The position numbers and the translations under genes were made by a program. A model generated the notes under the pieces. That model did no database searches. It was not told the origin of the DNA and was given only the letters and a program-made list of their open reading frames with translations. This document shows positions 33,193 to 42,587 of a DNA stretch of 64,000 nt, one piece after another. How positions within the stretch are numbered: the stretch's first letter is position 1; every line of letters begins with the position of its first letter. The stretch covers positions 62,001 through 126,000 of the forward strand of contig DASSCU010000015.1 in NCBI GenBank assembly GCA_035697485.1, given 5' to 3'. This stretch comes from Actinomycetota bacterium. GTDB lineage: Bacteria > Actinomycetota > UBA4738 > HRBIN12.

Positions 33193-35403
33193 TCAGACCG
33201 CCTCTCCCAACAGCCGTGGGATCGCCGTCTCGTGGATGTCCGTCAGCTCGGCGACCGTCGTCTCGAAGATGCCGCCGAACACGACGCGTGGGCCCCCGGT
33301 CTCGCCGAGGCGCGCCGCCGGAACCCCGTGGGTCCGGGCGAGCTCGGCGAACGCCTGCTCGTGTTCCGGCGCGACACCCACCACGACCCGCGACGCGCTC
33401 TCGCTGAACAGCGCGACGTGCGCCGGCAGGTCGCTCCCGATCGTGACCGCGAACCCGTGTCCGCCCTCGATCGCCGACTCCGCGAGCGCGATCGCGAGGC
33501 CACCGTCGGAGCAGTCGTGCGCGCTCGCCAGCAGGTCGACCGCCGCGGCCTCGACCAGCAGCGCGTGCAGCGCTCGCTCCTTGACGAGGTCGAGAGCCGG
33601 AGGCCTGCCGGCGACGAGGCCGAGCACGACGTCCGCGAACTCCGACCCTCCGAGCTCGGGGAACGTCTCCCCCAGCAGGTACACGGACAACCCGGCGGCA
33701 GGAAAGCCGGCCGGCACCCGCAGTCGGTGGTCGTCGAGCAGCCCGAGCATGCCGATCACCGGGGTCGGCCAGATCGCGGAGTCCGCCGACTCGTTGTAGA
33801 AACTCACGTTGCCGCCGGTCACGGGCGTCTCGAGCGCGATGCAAGCCTCGCGCATGCCACTGATCGATTCCGCGAACTGCCACATCACGACGGGACGCTC
33901 GGGGTTCCCGAAGTTGAGGCAGTTCGTGATCGCAAGAGGACGCGCGCCGGTGACCGCGACGTTGCGGGCGGCCTCGGCCACCGCGTGCATCGCACCGAGG
34001 TACGGATCGAGGGCCCCGTACCGGCCCTTGCCGTCGGTCGACAGCGCCAGGGCCTTCATCGTGCCGGCCAGGCGGATCACCGCCGCATCGCTGCCGGCAC
34101 CGGCGATCGTCTGCCCCTGCACGAGCGAGTCGTACTGCTGCCACACCCATCGCTTCGATGCCACGTTCGGCGCGCCGAGCACGGCCCGCAGCGAGTCGAG
34201 CAGATCGCCGTCGAAAGGCACGAAGGTCGGGTCGTCGGCGACGCCGGGCGTCTCGGCGGGCGCCTCGCGCGGCCGGTCGTACTCCGGGCCCTCGTCGACG
34301 AGGGAGGTCGCCGGGACCTCGGCGACGATCTGGCCCCCGTGCGTCACGGTCAGCCGGCCGCCCTCGACCAGCTCCGCGATCACGGCGATCTGCAGGCCCC
34401 AGCGCTCACAGACCGCTCGCACCTCGTCGAGCTTGGACGGGTGCACGATCGCGAGCATCCGCTCCTGCGACTCGCTCGTGAGGATCTCCAACGTCTCCAT
34501 GCCCTCCTCGCGCAGCGGCACCGCGTCGAGGTCGAGCGCGGCCCCCATGCCCGCGCGAGCCGCGGACTCGCTCACCGCGCACGTGATGCCGGCGCCGCCC
34601 AGGTCCTGCAGTCCCTCGAGCAGGCCGAGCGAGATCAGCTCGAGCGACGCCTCGATCAGGAGCTTCTCGGCGAACGGGTCCCCGATCTGCACGCTGGGCC
34701 GGGATTCCTCGCTCGTCTCGTCGAGCGTCGCGCTCGCGAGCACGCTCACCCCGCCGATGCCGTCGCGGCCGGTGGTCGCCCCGTAGAGGACCATGAACGA
34801 CCCGACGTGGGGGGTGAGCGACGTGCCGGTCACGAGCTCGTCCGCCGGCGCCAGGCCGACGCACATCACGTCGACGGTGGGGTTGGCGGAGTGCGGCTCG
34901 GCGAACCGGATCTCGCCACCGACGGTCGGCACCCCGATGCAGTTCCCGTACCCGCCGATGCCGGCGACCACGCCCTCCAGGAGCCACCGGTTGCGCGGCT
35001 CGGTGAGCGGGCCGAACATCAGCGGATCGAGGAGCGCGACCGGCCGCGCTCCCATCGAGACGATGTCGCGCACGATGCCGCCGACCCCGGTCGCGGCTCC
35101 CTGGTAGGGCTCGATCGCGCTCGGGTGCGAATGTGACTCCATCTTGAACACCGCGGCCATGCCGTCGCCGACGTCGACCGCGCCGGCATCCTGTCCCGGC
35201 CCGACCAGCACGGCGCTCCCCTCGGTGGGCAGCGTCTTCAGGTGGATCTTCGAGGACTTGTAGCTGCAGTGCTCCGACCACATCGCCCCGTACATCGCGA
35301 GCTCGGCCCGGCGAGGCTCGCGGCCGAGCGTCTCGCGGATGCGCTCGAACTCGTCGTCGGCGAGGCCGAGCCGGCGGTGCAGGGGCTCCTCGGTCTCGGT
35401 CAC
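33193..35403 (-). CDS. purL: Phosphoribosylformylglycinamidine synthase, large subunit
   Basis: ATP-dependent conversion of FGAR to FGAM, working with PurS and PurQ. 736 aa is the size of the small three-subunit type. Motifs include MWSEHCSYKSSK, FKMESHSHPSAIEPY, GGIVRDIVSMGARP and the second half HDCSDGGLAIALAESA. The GTG start overlaps the purQ stop (GTGA). Confidence 0.96.
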   Translation of the reverse strand: MTETEEPLHRRLGLADDEFERIRETLGREPRRAELAMYGAMWSEHCSYKSSKIHLKTLPTEGSAVLVGPGQDAGAVDVGDGMAAVFKMESHSHPSAIEPYQGAATGVGGIVRDIVSMGARPVALLDPLMFGPLTEPRNRWLLEGVVAGIGGYGNCIGVPTVGGEIRFAEPHSANPTVDVMCVGLAPADELVTGTSLTPHVGSFMVLYGATTGRDGIGGVSVLASATLDETSEESRPSVQIGDPFAEKLLIEASLELISLGLLEGLQDLGGAGITCAVSESAARAGMGAALDLDAVPLREEGMETLEILTSESQERMLAIVHPSKLDEVRAVCERWGLQIAVIAELVEGGRLTVTHGGQIVAEVPATSLVDEGPEYDRPREAPAETPGVADDPTFVPFDGDLLDSLRAVLGAPNVASKRWVWQQYDSLVQGQTIAGAGSDAAVIRLAGTMKALALSTDGKGRYGALDPYLGAMHAVAEAARNVAVTGARPLAITNCLNFGNPERPVVMWQFAESISGMREACIALETPVTGGNVSFYNESADSAIWPTPVIGMLGLLDDHRLRVPAGFPAAGLSVYLLGETFPELGGSEFADVVLGLVAGRPPALDLVKERALHALLVEAAAVDLLASAHDCSDGGLAIALAESAIEGGHGFAVTIGSDLPAHVALFSESASRVVVGVAPEHEQAFAELARTHGVPAARLGETGGPRVVFGGIFETTVAELTDIHETAIPRLLGEAV

Positions 35404-36116
35404 GCCCGCGCTCCCGCCAACGCGCTCGCGAGCAGCGCGGCGAACAACGGCTGCCCACCGGTGGGACCGACGTCGGGGTCAACGGCGTGCTCGGGATGTG
35501 GCATCAGGCCGACGACGTTGCCCGCCTCGTTGCGCACCCCGGCGATCGAGTCGAGCGACCCGTTCGGGTTCGTGTCCTCGCCGACACCCCCGGATCGATC
35601 GGCGTACCGGAACACGACGAGCCCCTCGTCCTCGATGGCGCGCAGCTGCTCGGGCGTGGCCACGAACTGGCCCTCGCCGTGCTTGATCGGGATCTCGATC
35701 ACCTCGCCGGGCACCAGCTCGCTCGTGACCGGCGTCTGCGACGTCTCCACTCGCAGGAACACGTCGCGGCAGATGAACCGCAGCGATGCGTTGCGGATCA
35801 GCGCCCCCGGCAGCATCCGCGCCTCGCACAGGATCTGGAACCCGTTGCAGATGCCGAGCACCGGACCCCCGCGGCCGGCGAACGTCCGCACCTCGTCCAG
35901 GATCGGTGCATGGCCCGCGATCGCCCCGCATCGCAGGTAGTCGCCGTAGCTGAACCCTCCCGGCAGGACCACCGCGTCGACGCCCCGGAGGTCGTGCTCG
36001 GCGTGCCAGAGCGCGACGCCTTCCCCGCCCATCGTCTCGATCGCGCGTAGGGCGTCGCCGTCGTCCAGCGACCCGGGGAACGTGATCACGCCGACGCGGG
36101 GTGTCGCGGCCGTCAT
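35400..36116 (-). CDS. purQ: Phosphoribosylformylglycinamidine synthase, glutaminase subunit
   Basis: A class I glutamine amidotransferase that delivers ammonia to PurL. 238 aa. It has VLPGGFSYGDYLRCGA, the nucleophile Cys in VLGICNGFQIL, and the His/Glu pair in MPHPEHAVD. It overlaps purS upstream (ATGA) and purL downstream (GTGA). Confidence 0.96.
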   Translation of the reverse strand: MTAATPRVGVITFPGSLDDGDALRAIETMGGEGVALWHAEHDLRGVDAVVLPGGFSYGDYLRCGAIAGHAPILDEVRTFAGRGGPVLGICNGFQILCEARMLPGALIRNASLRFICRDVFLRVETSQTPVTSELVPGEVIEIPIKHGEGQFVATPEQLRAIEDEGLVVFRYADRSGGVGEDTNPNGSLDSIAGVRNEAGNVVGLMPHPEHAVDPDVGPTGGQPLFAALLASALAGARA

Positions 36117-36388
36117 CGCGCTCCCGCCCTCCCGTCCGACCCGCTCGACTCGAGGACCCGGAAGTCCTCGATCACCGGGTTCGAGAGCAGCCGCCGCGCG
36201 ATCTCCTGCACCTGGGTCCTCGCCTCGGGCTCGGTCGGCGCCTCGACGTCGAGCCGAACATGACGCCCCACGTGCACGTCGGAGACGTCGGAGAACCCGA
36301 GCGCCGGGAGGGATGCTTCCACGGCCTTGCCCTGGGGGTCGGCGAGGCCCGGCTTCAACGTGACCAACACCTCGAACGTGAACCTCAT
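36113..36388 (-). CDS. purS: Phosphoribosylformylglycinamidine synthase subunit PurS
   Basis: A 91-aa small subunit that joins PurQ to PurL. It begins MRFTFEVLVTLKPGLADPQG and contains LGFSDVSDVHVGRHVRLDV, both typical. ATG with GAGGAGC upstream. It overlaps purC and purQ by 4 nt each. Confidence 0.94.
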   Translation of the reverse strand: MRFTFEVLVTLKPGLADPQGKAVEASLPALGFSDVSDVHVGRHVRLDVEAPTEPEARTQVQEIARRLLSNPVIEDFRVLESSGSDGRAGAR

Positions 36389-37332
36389 GCGTGCTCCTCC
36401 CGGAGGCGATCCAGGGCCGCGGCGTCGGCCGCCGCAGCGCCGTCGACGCCCGCGGACCGCAGGTACGTCTCGAACGGCCGGGCGGTCACGCGCTCGTATG
36501 CCTCGCGGTAGCGGGCCGCCGTGCCGTCGACGACGTCGGCGGGCAAGGAGGGCGGCGGCGGTTCGTGGTCCCATCCGGCGGCGTCGAGCCAGTCGCGCAC
36601 GTACTGCTTGTCGAAGCTCGGCTGCGCCTGCCCGGGCCGGTACGTGTCGGCGGGCCAGAACCGGCTGGAGTCGGGCGTGCCCACCTCGTCGACGAGCACC
36701 AGCTGCCCGCCGGCGAACCCGAACTCGAACTTCGTGTCGGCAACGATCACCCCGCGCTCGATCGCCGTCGCGGCGATGCGCTCGTAGATGCCGATCGTCA
36801 GCTCCCGCAGCCGTTCGAAAAGACCGCGCCCGACGATGTCGATCGCCTGATCGGACGTCACCGGGAGGTCGTGGCCCTCCGCGGCCTTCGTGGTCGGCGT
36901 GAAGATCGGCTCGGGCAGCCGATCGGACTCGACCAACCCCGCAGGCAGGCCGACGCCGCAGATCGAGCCGGTCTCGCGGTACTGGGCCCATCCGCTTCCA
37001 CTCAGGTAGCCGCGCGCGACGCACTCGAGCGGGACGACGTCGGCGCGGCGCACGAGGAGCGCTCGTCCCGCCAGGCTCGGCTCGTGGGCGAACGGCGCCG
37101 GGAACGACCCAGGGTCGGCGCTCAGGACGTGGTTGCCGACGAGGTCGCCCGTGCGGTCGAACCAGTGCAGCGAGAGCCCCGTGAGCACCCGACCCTTGTT
37201 CGGGATCGGCTCGGACAGCACGACGTCGAACGCGCTGATGCGATCGGTAGCGACGAGCAGCAGGGCCTCGTCGCCGGCGTCGTAGACGTCGCGGACCTTG
37301 CCGCGCGCGACCAACTGCCCTGCCTCGGTCAC
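36385..37332 (-). CDS. purC: SAICAR synthase
   Basis: ATP-dependent joining of CAIR and aspartate. 315 aa, within the range of the longer form. It has ARGKVRDVYDAGDEALLLVA, TDRISAFDVVL, ECVARGYLSGSGWAQY and VIVADTKFEFGF with VDEVGTPDSSRFW. The GTG start overlaps the purB stop. Confidence 0.95.
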   Translation of the reverse strand: MTEAGQLVARGKVRDVYDAGDEALLLVATDRISAFDVVLSEPIPNKGRVLTGLSLHWFDRTGDLVGNHVLSADPGSFPAPFAHEPSLAGRALLVRRADVVPLECVARGYLSGSGWAQYRETGSICGVGLPAGLVESDRLPEPIFTPTTKAAEGHDLPVTSDQAIDIVGRGLFERLRELTIGIYERIAATAIERGVIVADTKFEFGFAGGQLVLVDEVGTPDSSRFWPADTYRPGQAQPSFDKQYVRDWLDAAGWDHEPPPPSLPADVVDGTAARYREAYERVTARPFETYLRSAGVDGAAAADAAALDRLREEHA

Positions 37333-38642
37333 GAGGGTTCCTCGACGGGGAGCTTCTCGAGCCGCTCGAACATCGGCCCCAGGTTGCGCAGGAACCGGGC
37401 CGGGTCGAACAGCCCGGCGAGCTCGGCGTCGCCGAGCGCCGCGTGCACCTCGGGGTCGGCGGTGACGGCGTCGCGGAAGCCCTCGCCCTCGTCCCACGCC
37501 GCCGCGGCCGAGCGCTGCACGATCCGGTACGCGTCGTCGCGCGCGAGCCCAGCGTCGACGAGGGCGAGCAGCACCGACTGGCTGTAGGCGATGCCGCCGT
37601 GCGCGTCGAGGTTCTCCCGCATGCGATCGGGGAAGACAGCGAGCCCGTCGACCACACGCGTGAGGTCGTCGAGCATGAAGGCCAGCAGGCCCGTCGCGTC
37701 GGGGAAGATCAGGCGCTCGGCGCTCGAGTGCGAGATGTCCCGCTCATGCCACAGGGTGACGTTCTCGAGCGCCGTGAGGGCATGGCCGCGTATCACGCGG
37801 GCGAGGCCGCTGACCCGCTCGGATGCGACGGGGTTCCGCTTGTGCGGCATCGCGCTGGAGCCCTTCTGCCCCTCGACGAAGGGCTCCTGGACCTCGCGCA
37901 CCTCGGTGCGGGCGAGATGGCGGATCTCGGTGGCGATCGCGTCGAGCGTCGACGCGGTGATCGCGAGGGTCGCCATGTACTCCGCGTGTCGGTCGCGCTG
38001 GATCACCTGGGTGCTCACCTCGGCCGGCGTCAGGCCGAGCCTGGCGCAGACGAGCTGCTCGACGCGAGGGTCCACGGCGCTGTAGGAACCCACGACCCCG
38101 CTGAGCGCGCCGACGCTCACCACCTCGCGCGCCCGGCGGAGCCGCTCGCGGTCTCGGTCGAGCTCGAACGCCCAGACGGCGACCTTGTGCCCGAACGAGG
38201 TGGGCTCGGCGTGCACGCCGTGGCTGCGGCCGATGATGGGCGTGTCCCTGTGCACGAGCGCCAGGTGCTTCACCACGGCGAGCAGCCGTTCCAGGCGCGC
38301 GAGCAACACGTCGGCGGCCGCGCGCAGCTGCAGGCCGAACGCCGTGTCGAGCACGTCGCTCGACGTGAGCCCGTAGTGGATCCACCGACCCTCCTCCCCG
38401 ACCGAGCCGGCGACGACGTCGACGAAGGCCGCGATGTCGTGGCGCGTGACCCGCTCGCGCTCGAGCACCGCCTCGACCGTGAACGACGCTCGGTCGCGAC
38501 ACGCAGCCGCGTCGGCGGCCGGCACGACACCCAGCTCCGACCACGCCTCGACGGCCAGCAGCTCGATCTCGAGCCAGTGCCCGAGCCTGGCCTCGTCGGA
38601 CCAGACCGACGAGATCTCGGGCACGTCGTAGCGTGGGATCAA
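37329..38642 (-). CDS. purB: Adenylosuccinate lyase
   Basis: Cleaves SAICAR and adenylosuccinate, releasing fumarate in both branches. 437 aa. The superfamily signature GSSAMPHKRNP contains the catalytic serine loop; IGRSHGVHAEPT and YGLTSSDVLDTA are also present. The start is TTG at 38642, fixed by the TTGA overlap with purE and by the usual N-terminus IPRYDVPEISSVW. Confidence 0.95.
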   Translation of the reverse strand: MIPRYDVPEISSVWSDEARLGHWLEIELLAVEAWSELGVVPAADAAACRDRASFTVEAVLERERVTRHDIAAFVDVVAGSVGEEGRWIHYGLTSSDVLDTAFGLQLRAAADVLLARLERLLAVVKHLALVHRDTPIIGRSHGVHAEPTSFGHKVAVWAFELDRDRERLRRAREVVSVGALSGVVGSYSAVDPRVEQLVCARLGLTPAEVSTQVIQRDRHAEYMATLAITASTLDAIATEIRHLARTEVREVQEPFVEGQKGSSAMPHKRNPVASERVSGLARVIRGHALTALENVTLWHERDISHSSAERLIFPDATGLLAFMLDDLTRVVDGLAVFPDRMRENLDAHGGIAYSQSVLLALVDAGLARDDAYRIVQRSAAAAWDEGEGFRDAVTADPEVHAALGDAELAGLFDPARFLRNLGPMFERLEKLPVEEPS

Positions 38643-39115
38643 AGCTTCAGGCCCTCCGCAAGGTCGTCCTTGAAGCGCCAGAGGGCCGCCTGCACCTCTG
38701 CGTCGCCGACCCCGACGATCTGAGCAGCCAGCACGGCCGCATTGACGGCCGCGTCGACACCCACCGTCGCCACGGGCACGCCGGTCGGCATCTGGGCGGT
38801 GATCGCGAGGGCTTCGTACCCGAGCATCTGCGGCGAGGTCGCGATCGGCACGCCGATCACGGGCAGGATCGTGCGGGCCGCGACGGCCGCGGCGAGGTGA
38901 CCGGACATGCCGGTGGAGCAGATGATCACCTTCAGGCCGCGTTCGAACGCGGTGCGGGCGTACTCGTCGACGAGATCGGGGTTCCGCGACGACGACATGA
39001 TCCGGATCTCGTGGGCGACCCCGAACTTCTCGAGGATCAGACCCGCCTGTCGCATCGTGCCCAGCTCGCTCGGTGATGCCGCCAGCACCCCGGCCCGCAT
39101 GGTCTCGTCGGTCAC
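38639..39115 (-). CDS. purE: PurE-family protein with altered active-site loop
   Basis: By position and fold this is the AIR carboxylase/N5-CAIR mutase family (158 aa): GTMRQAGLILEKFGV, RGLKVIICSTGMSGHLAA, LPVIGVPIATS and AQMPTGVPVATVGV. The usual SAHRTP loop reads SSSRNP, so the conserved histidine (His45 of E. coli PurE) is Ser43, and the GSxSD motif reads ASPSE (Asp to Glu17). The second histidine (SGHLAA, His73) is kept. It is placed between purD and purB with 4-nt overlaps on both sides, so it should act in purine synthesis. No purK is in the window. Activity may be CO2-dependent or use a different acid. Confidence 0.85.
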   Translation of the reverse strand: MTDETMRAGVLAASPSELGTMRQAGLILEKFGVAHEIRIMSSSRNPDLVDEYARTAFERGLKVIICSTGMSGHLAAAVAARTILPVIGVPIATSPQMLGYEALAITAQMPTGVPVATVGVDAAVNAAVLAAQIVGVGDAEVQAALWRFKDDLAEGLKL

Positions 39116-40401
39116 GGCAGCTCCTCCCCCGCGAGCCGGGCCGCCTGGGCCGCGATGTCTCGCCTGTACGTCTTCCCTTCGAACGTGATCCGATCGGCGG
39201 CCCGGTAGGCGACGGCTCGGGCATCGCCGATCGTGCCTCCTGTGCCCGTGATCGCCAGCACCCGGCCCCCGGCGGTCACCACTGTATCGCCGGACCGTGC
39301 CGTGCCCGCATGGAAGACGGTCGCCCCGGACGTTCCCGCCGCCGCGTCGAGACCGGTGATCGGCAGGCCCGCCGGGGACGGCCCCGGATATCCGCCGCCG
39401 GCCAACACGACCGTGACCGAGGCGTCGTCGTGCAGCGCGATCTTCACGTCGGCGAGGCGGTCGGCCGCGGTGGCCTCCAGCAGGTCGGCGAGATCGCTCA
39501 CGAGCCTCGGGATCACCACCTCGGTCTCTGGGTCGCCGAACCGGCAGTTGTACTCGAGCACCTTCGGCCCGTCGGCGGTGAGCATCAGGCCCGTGTAGAG
39601 CAAGCCCCGATACGTCACACCGCGAGCGCGAAGCGCGGCGACGGTGCGACGGACGATCGACCAGATGCGTTGCTCGGTCGCTGCTTCGACCCACGGCAGC
39701 GGCGAGTAGGCCCCCATGCCGCCCGTGTTCGGCCCGGTGTCGCCGTCCCCGACGCGCTTGTGATCCTGGCTGAGCGCCAGCGGCGCCACGGTGTTCGCGT
39801 CGACGAGCGCGAAGGCGGAGACCTCTGGCCCTTCGAGCAGCTCCTCGACCATCACCGTCGCGCCGGCGTCGCCGAATGCACGGGCCTCCAGGCAATCGCG
39901 GAGCGCCGCGACCGCGGTCGCTCGGGTGGCCGCGACCGTGACCCCCTTGCCGGCGGCCAGCCCGTCAGCCTTGACGACGGCACGACCCCCGAGCCCGTCG
40001 ACGAACGCGACCGCGGGCTCGAGCGCCGAGAAGGAACCCGATCGGGCGGTCGGGATGCCGCCCTCGACCATCAGGTCCTTGGCGTACGACTTCGAACCCT
40101 CGAGCCGGGCGGCGTCGGCCACGGGCCCGAAGACCGCGAACCCGAGGCCGAGCAGGCGATCGACGAGCCCTCCGACCAGCGGACCCTCGGGGCCGACCAC
40201 CACGAGATCCGGGTGCTCCTGCGAGATCAGGGTGACGAGTCGGTCGAGGTCGCCGACCGGCACATCCGTCATCGTTCGGGCAAGGGCACCGATGCCGGCG
40301 TTCCCGGGAGCCGCCACGATCTCGGTGACGCGGGGGCTGCGCGCGAGCCCCCAGCAGAGCGCGTGCTCGCGACCTCCCCCGCCGACGACGAGCACCTTCA
40401 T
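39112..40401 (-). CDS. purD: Phosphoribosylamine-glycine ligase
   Basis: ATP-grasp ligase joining glycine to phosphoribosylamine. 429 aa. It has VVGGGGREHALCW, LVVVGPEGPLVGGL, VVKADGLAAGKGV, TGPNTGGMGAYSP and EYNCRFGDPETEV. The ATG is preceded by GAGAGGG at a distance of about 10 nt. It is the first of seven genes linked by 4-nt overlaps. Confidence 0.96.
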   Translation of the reverse strand: MKVLVVGGGGREHALCWGLARSPRVTEIVAAPGNAGIGALARTMTDVPVGDLDRLVTLISQEHPDLVVVGPEGPLVGGLVDRLLGLGFAVFGPVADAARLEGSKSYAKDLMVEGGIPTARSGSFSALEPAVAFVDGLGGRAVVKADGLAAGKGVTVAATRATAVAALRDCLEARAFGDAGATVMVEELLEGPEVSAFALVDANTVAPLALSQDHKRVGDGDTGPNTGGMGAYSPLPWVEAATEQRIWSIVRRTVAALRARGVTYRGLLYTGLMLTADGPKVLEYNCRFGDPETEVVIPRLVSDLADLLEATAADRLADVKIALHDDASVTVVLAGGGYPGPSPAGLPITGLDAAAGTSGATVFHAGTARSGDTVVTAGGRVLAITGTGGTIGDARAVAYRAADRITFEGKTYRRDIAAQAARLAGEELP

Positions 40402-40445
40402 CGGGCAGCCCTCTCGGGTGCTCGTCCCGTCGCCATGGCTCGAGT

Positions 40446-41273
40446 CTACCGAGGGGGCCGCGCGACCCTCGCGCGATCCTCGCTCCCGGGCACCGGCGAC
40501 GCGAGCACGGCGAGGAGGCCGCCCGCGGTTGCCAGCACCACGACGACGACCTCGGAGCGCTGCGGGGCATCGAGCCAGACCGCCGGCACGACCGGCAGCG
40601 CCATGAGCACGCCCGGCACCCGGCCCGTGATCACGCACAGGACCGCGGAGGCGACGGCCAGGATCAGTCCCACCCCAAGGGCCCACGGGAACTCCGTCGC
40701 GGCCGGGAGCACCGTGCGCGTGGTCGGATCGTCGCCGCCGCCGAAGGCCGCGACCAACGCTCCCCAGCCCACGATCGCCACGGCGGCACCGACGGCGCAC
40801 AGCACCGCGAGCCGGTCGAGCACCCACGGCCCCCCGGCCGGCCGTCGGGCCGGGCCCGATCCGAGCGCCTGGGCGGTCGCGGCCCTGATCTCCCCGAAGG
40901 CCCGGCGCCAGCGTACGAGCGCGCGTTCGGGATAGCCGAAGGTCGCCACCGACGCGGCCATCTCGGCCACCGGCGCCGCGACGACGAGGGTGAGCGCCAT
41001 CGTGGCTGGGTCATCGAGCAACGCGCCGATCGCGATCGCCGGGAGTGCGACCACCGCCCCCGCGACACGGCCCGCGGCCAGGAACAGGATGCTGCCGGCG
41101 GCGAACGCGGCGGCGGAGAGCACGGCGAGGCCGGACGAGGACCCCGTCATCAGGTTCGTGCCCGTCAGCCAGGTGAAGACGATCGGAGCGGCGAGGGCCA
41201 GGCCGGCGAGCGTGAGTGTGAACGCGATCCGCAGCAGCCGGGCTCGCCGGTCCTGCCGCGGATCGTCGCTCAC
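40446..41273 (-). CDS. Membrane protein of unknown function in the purine operon
   Basis: A 275-aa protein with about seven hydrophobic helices (TLTLAGLALAAPIVFTWL; AVVALPAIAIGALL; LGVGLILAVASAVLCVITG; VVVVVLATAGGLLAVLA). There is one cytosolic, Arg-rich loop in the middle (RWRRAFGEIRAATAQALG). I recognise no family. The GTG start overlaps the purA stop (GTGA), and it ends 44 nt before purD, so it is embedded in purine biosynthesis. A transport role is possible but unsupported. Confidence 0.75.
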   Translation of the reverse strand: MSDDPRQDRRARLLRIAFTLTLAGLALAAPIVFTWLTGTNLMTGSSSGLAVLSAAAFAAGSILFLAAGRVAGAVVALPAIAIGALLDDPATMALTLVVAAPVAEMAASVATFGYPERALVRWRRAFGEIRAATAQALGSGPARRPAGGPWVLDRLAVLCAVGAAVAIVGWGALVAAFGGGDDPTTRTVLPAATEFPWALGVGLILAVASAVLCVITGRVPGVLMALPVVPAVWLDAPQRSEVVVVVLATAGGLLAVLASPVPGSEDRARVARPPR

Positions 41274-42544
41274 GCCACCGGAAGGCTCTGCTCGCGGGAG
41301 GGACCGACGCTCACGAGGCTTGCCGGCACCCCCACGAGCTCCTCCATGCGGCGGACGTATGCCTGCGCCTGCTTCGGGAGCTTCTCGAAGGCGCTGCATT
41401 CGTCGATCTCCTCGTGCCAGCCTTCGAGCTCCTCGTAGATCGGGCTGGCGTCGTGGAAGACCGACTGGTGCGGCGGCATGTCGTCGAACGTCTGGCCGTA
41501 CGCCCGATAGCCGGTGCAGATCTTCACCGTCTCGAGCCCACTCAACACGTCGAGCTTCGTGATCACGATCTCGGTGAGCCCGTTCAGCCGCGCCGCGTAC
41601 CGTCCGAGGCAGGCGTCGAACCAGCCGCACCGGCGCTGACGTCCGGTCACGGTGCCGAACTCCTTGCCGCGCGTCCCCAGCCGCTCGCCCACCTCGTCGT
41701 GGAGCTCCGTCGGGAACGGTCCCGCACCGACCCTCGTGATGTAGGCCTTCATGATGCCCACCACCCGGTCGACCCAATGCGGACCGATGCCCGCGCTCGC
41801 GAGAGCGCTGCCGGCGACCGGGTTCGACGAGGTCACGAACGGGTATGTGCCGTGGTCAAGATCGAGCAACACGCCCTGCGCGCCCTCGAACATCACATGC
41901 TTGCCGTCGCGCAGGGCCTCGTACAGCAGCGAGCCCGTGTCGACGACGTGGGGTTGGATGCGGTCGGCGAGCCCCATGTACTCGTCGACGATGCGCTCGG
42001 GGTCGAGCGGCAACCGGTTGTAGATCTTCGTGAGGATCAGGTTCTTCTCGCGCAGCACGACCTCGAGCTTCTCGCGGAAGATCTTCTCGTCGAACAGGTC
42101 CTGGATGCGCAGCCCGATCCGCGCGGCCTTGTCGCCGTAGGCCGGCCCGATGCCGCGCTTCGTCGTGCCGAGCGCGTTCTTGCCCAGGAACCGCTCCGTC
42201 ACCTTCTCGATCTCGAGGTGGTACGGCATGATCATGTGCGCGTTGCCGCTCACGATGAGCCGGGAGACGTCGACCCCCGTCTCGCGGACCTGATCCATCT
42301 CCTTCATCAGATGGCGCGGATCGACGACGACCCCGTCGGCGATCACCGAGGTGATGTGTGGGTAGAGGATGCCCGAGGGGATCAGCTGCAGCTTCAGCAG
42401 TCGGCCCTCGGCGATCACGGTGTGGCCCGCGTTGTTCCCGCCCTGGTAGCGGACCACGTAGTCCATGCGATCGGCGAGGTAGTCGACCGCCTTGCCCTTG
42501 CCCTCGTCCCCCCACTGGGTGCCGAGCACGATCGAGGCAGGCAT
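41270..42544 (-). CDS. purA: Adenylosuccinate synthetase
   Basis: GTP-dependent joining of IMP and aspartate, the first step from IMP to AMP. 424 aa. The P-loop is GTQWGDEGKGKAVD, the IMP loop GGNNAGHTV, and the C-terminal GTP-binding region ITKLDVLSGLETVKICTGY. The ATG is 9 nt after a TAGACT -10. It is the first gene of the long purine operon. Confidence 0.96.
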   Translation of the reverse strand: MPASIVLGTQWGDEGKGKAVDYLADRMDYVVRYQGGNNAGHTVIAEGRLLKLQLIPSGILYPHITSVIADGVVVDPRHLMKEMDQVRETGVDVSRLIVSGNAHMIMPYHLEIEKVTERFLGKNALGTTKRGIGPAYGDKAARIGLRIQDLFDEKIFREKLEVVLREKNLILTKIYNRLPLDPERIVDEYMGLADRIQPHVVDTGSLLYEALRDGKHVMFEGAQGVLLDLDHGTYPFVTSSNPVAGSALASAGIGPHWVDRVVGIMKAYITRVGAGPFPTELHDEVGERLGTRGKEFGTVTGRQRRCGWFDACLGRYAARLNGLTEIVITKLDVLSGLETVKICTGYRAYGQTFDDMPPHQSVFHDASPIYEELEGWHEEIDECSAFEKLPKQAQAYVRRMEELVGVPASLVSVGPSREQSLPVA

Positions 42545-42553
42545 GACGGGGTG

Positions 42554-42559
42554 AGTCTA
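42554..42559 (-). promoter_or_regulatory. -10 element (TAGACT) of purA, leaderless type
   Basis: On the minus strand TAGACT precedes the purA ATG by 9 nt. It is a likely promoter for the purA-to-HAD operon. Confidence 0.4.
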
Positions 42560-42587
42560 CCGGTGGGAGCGGAGCATCCGGCCAGAC

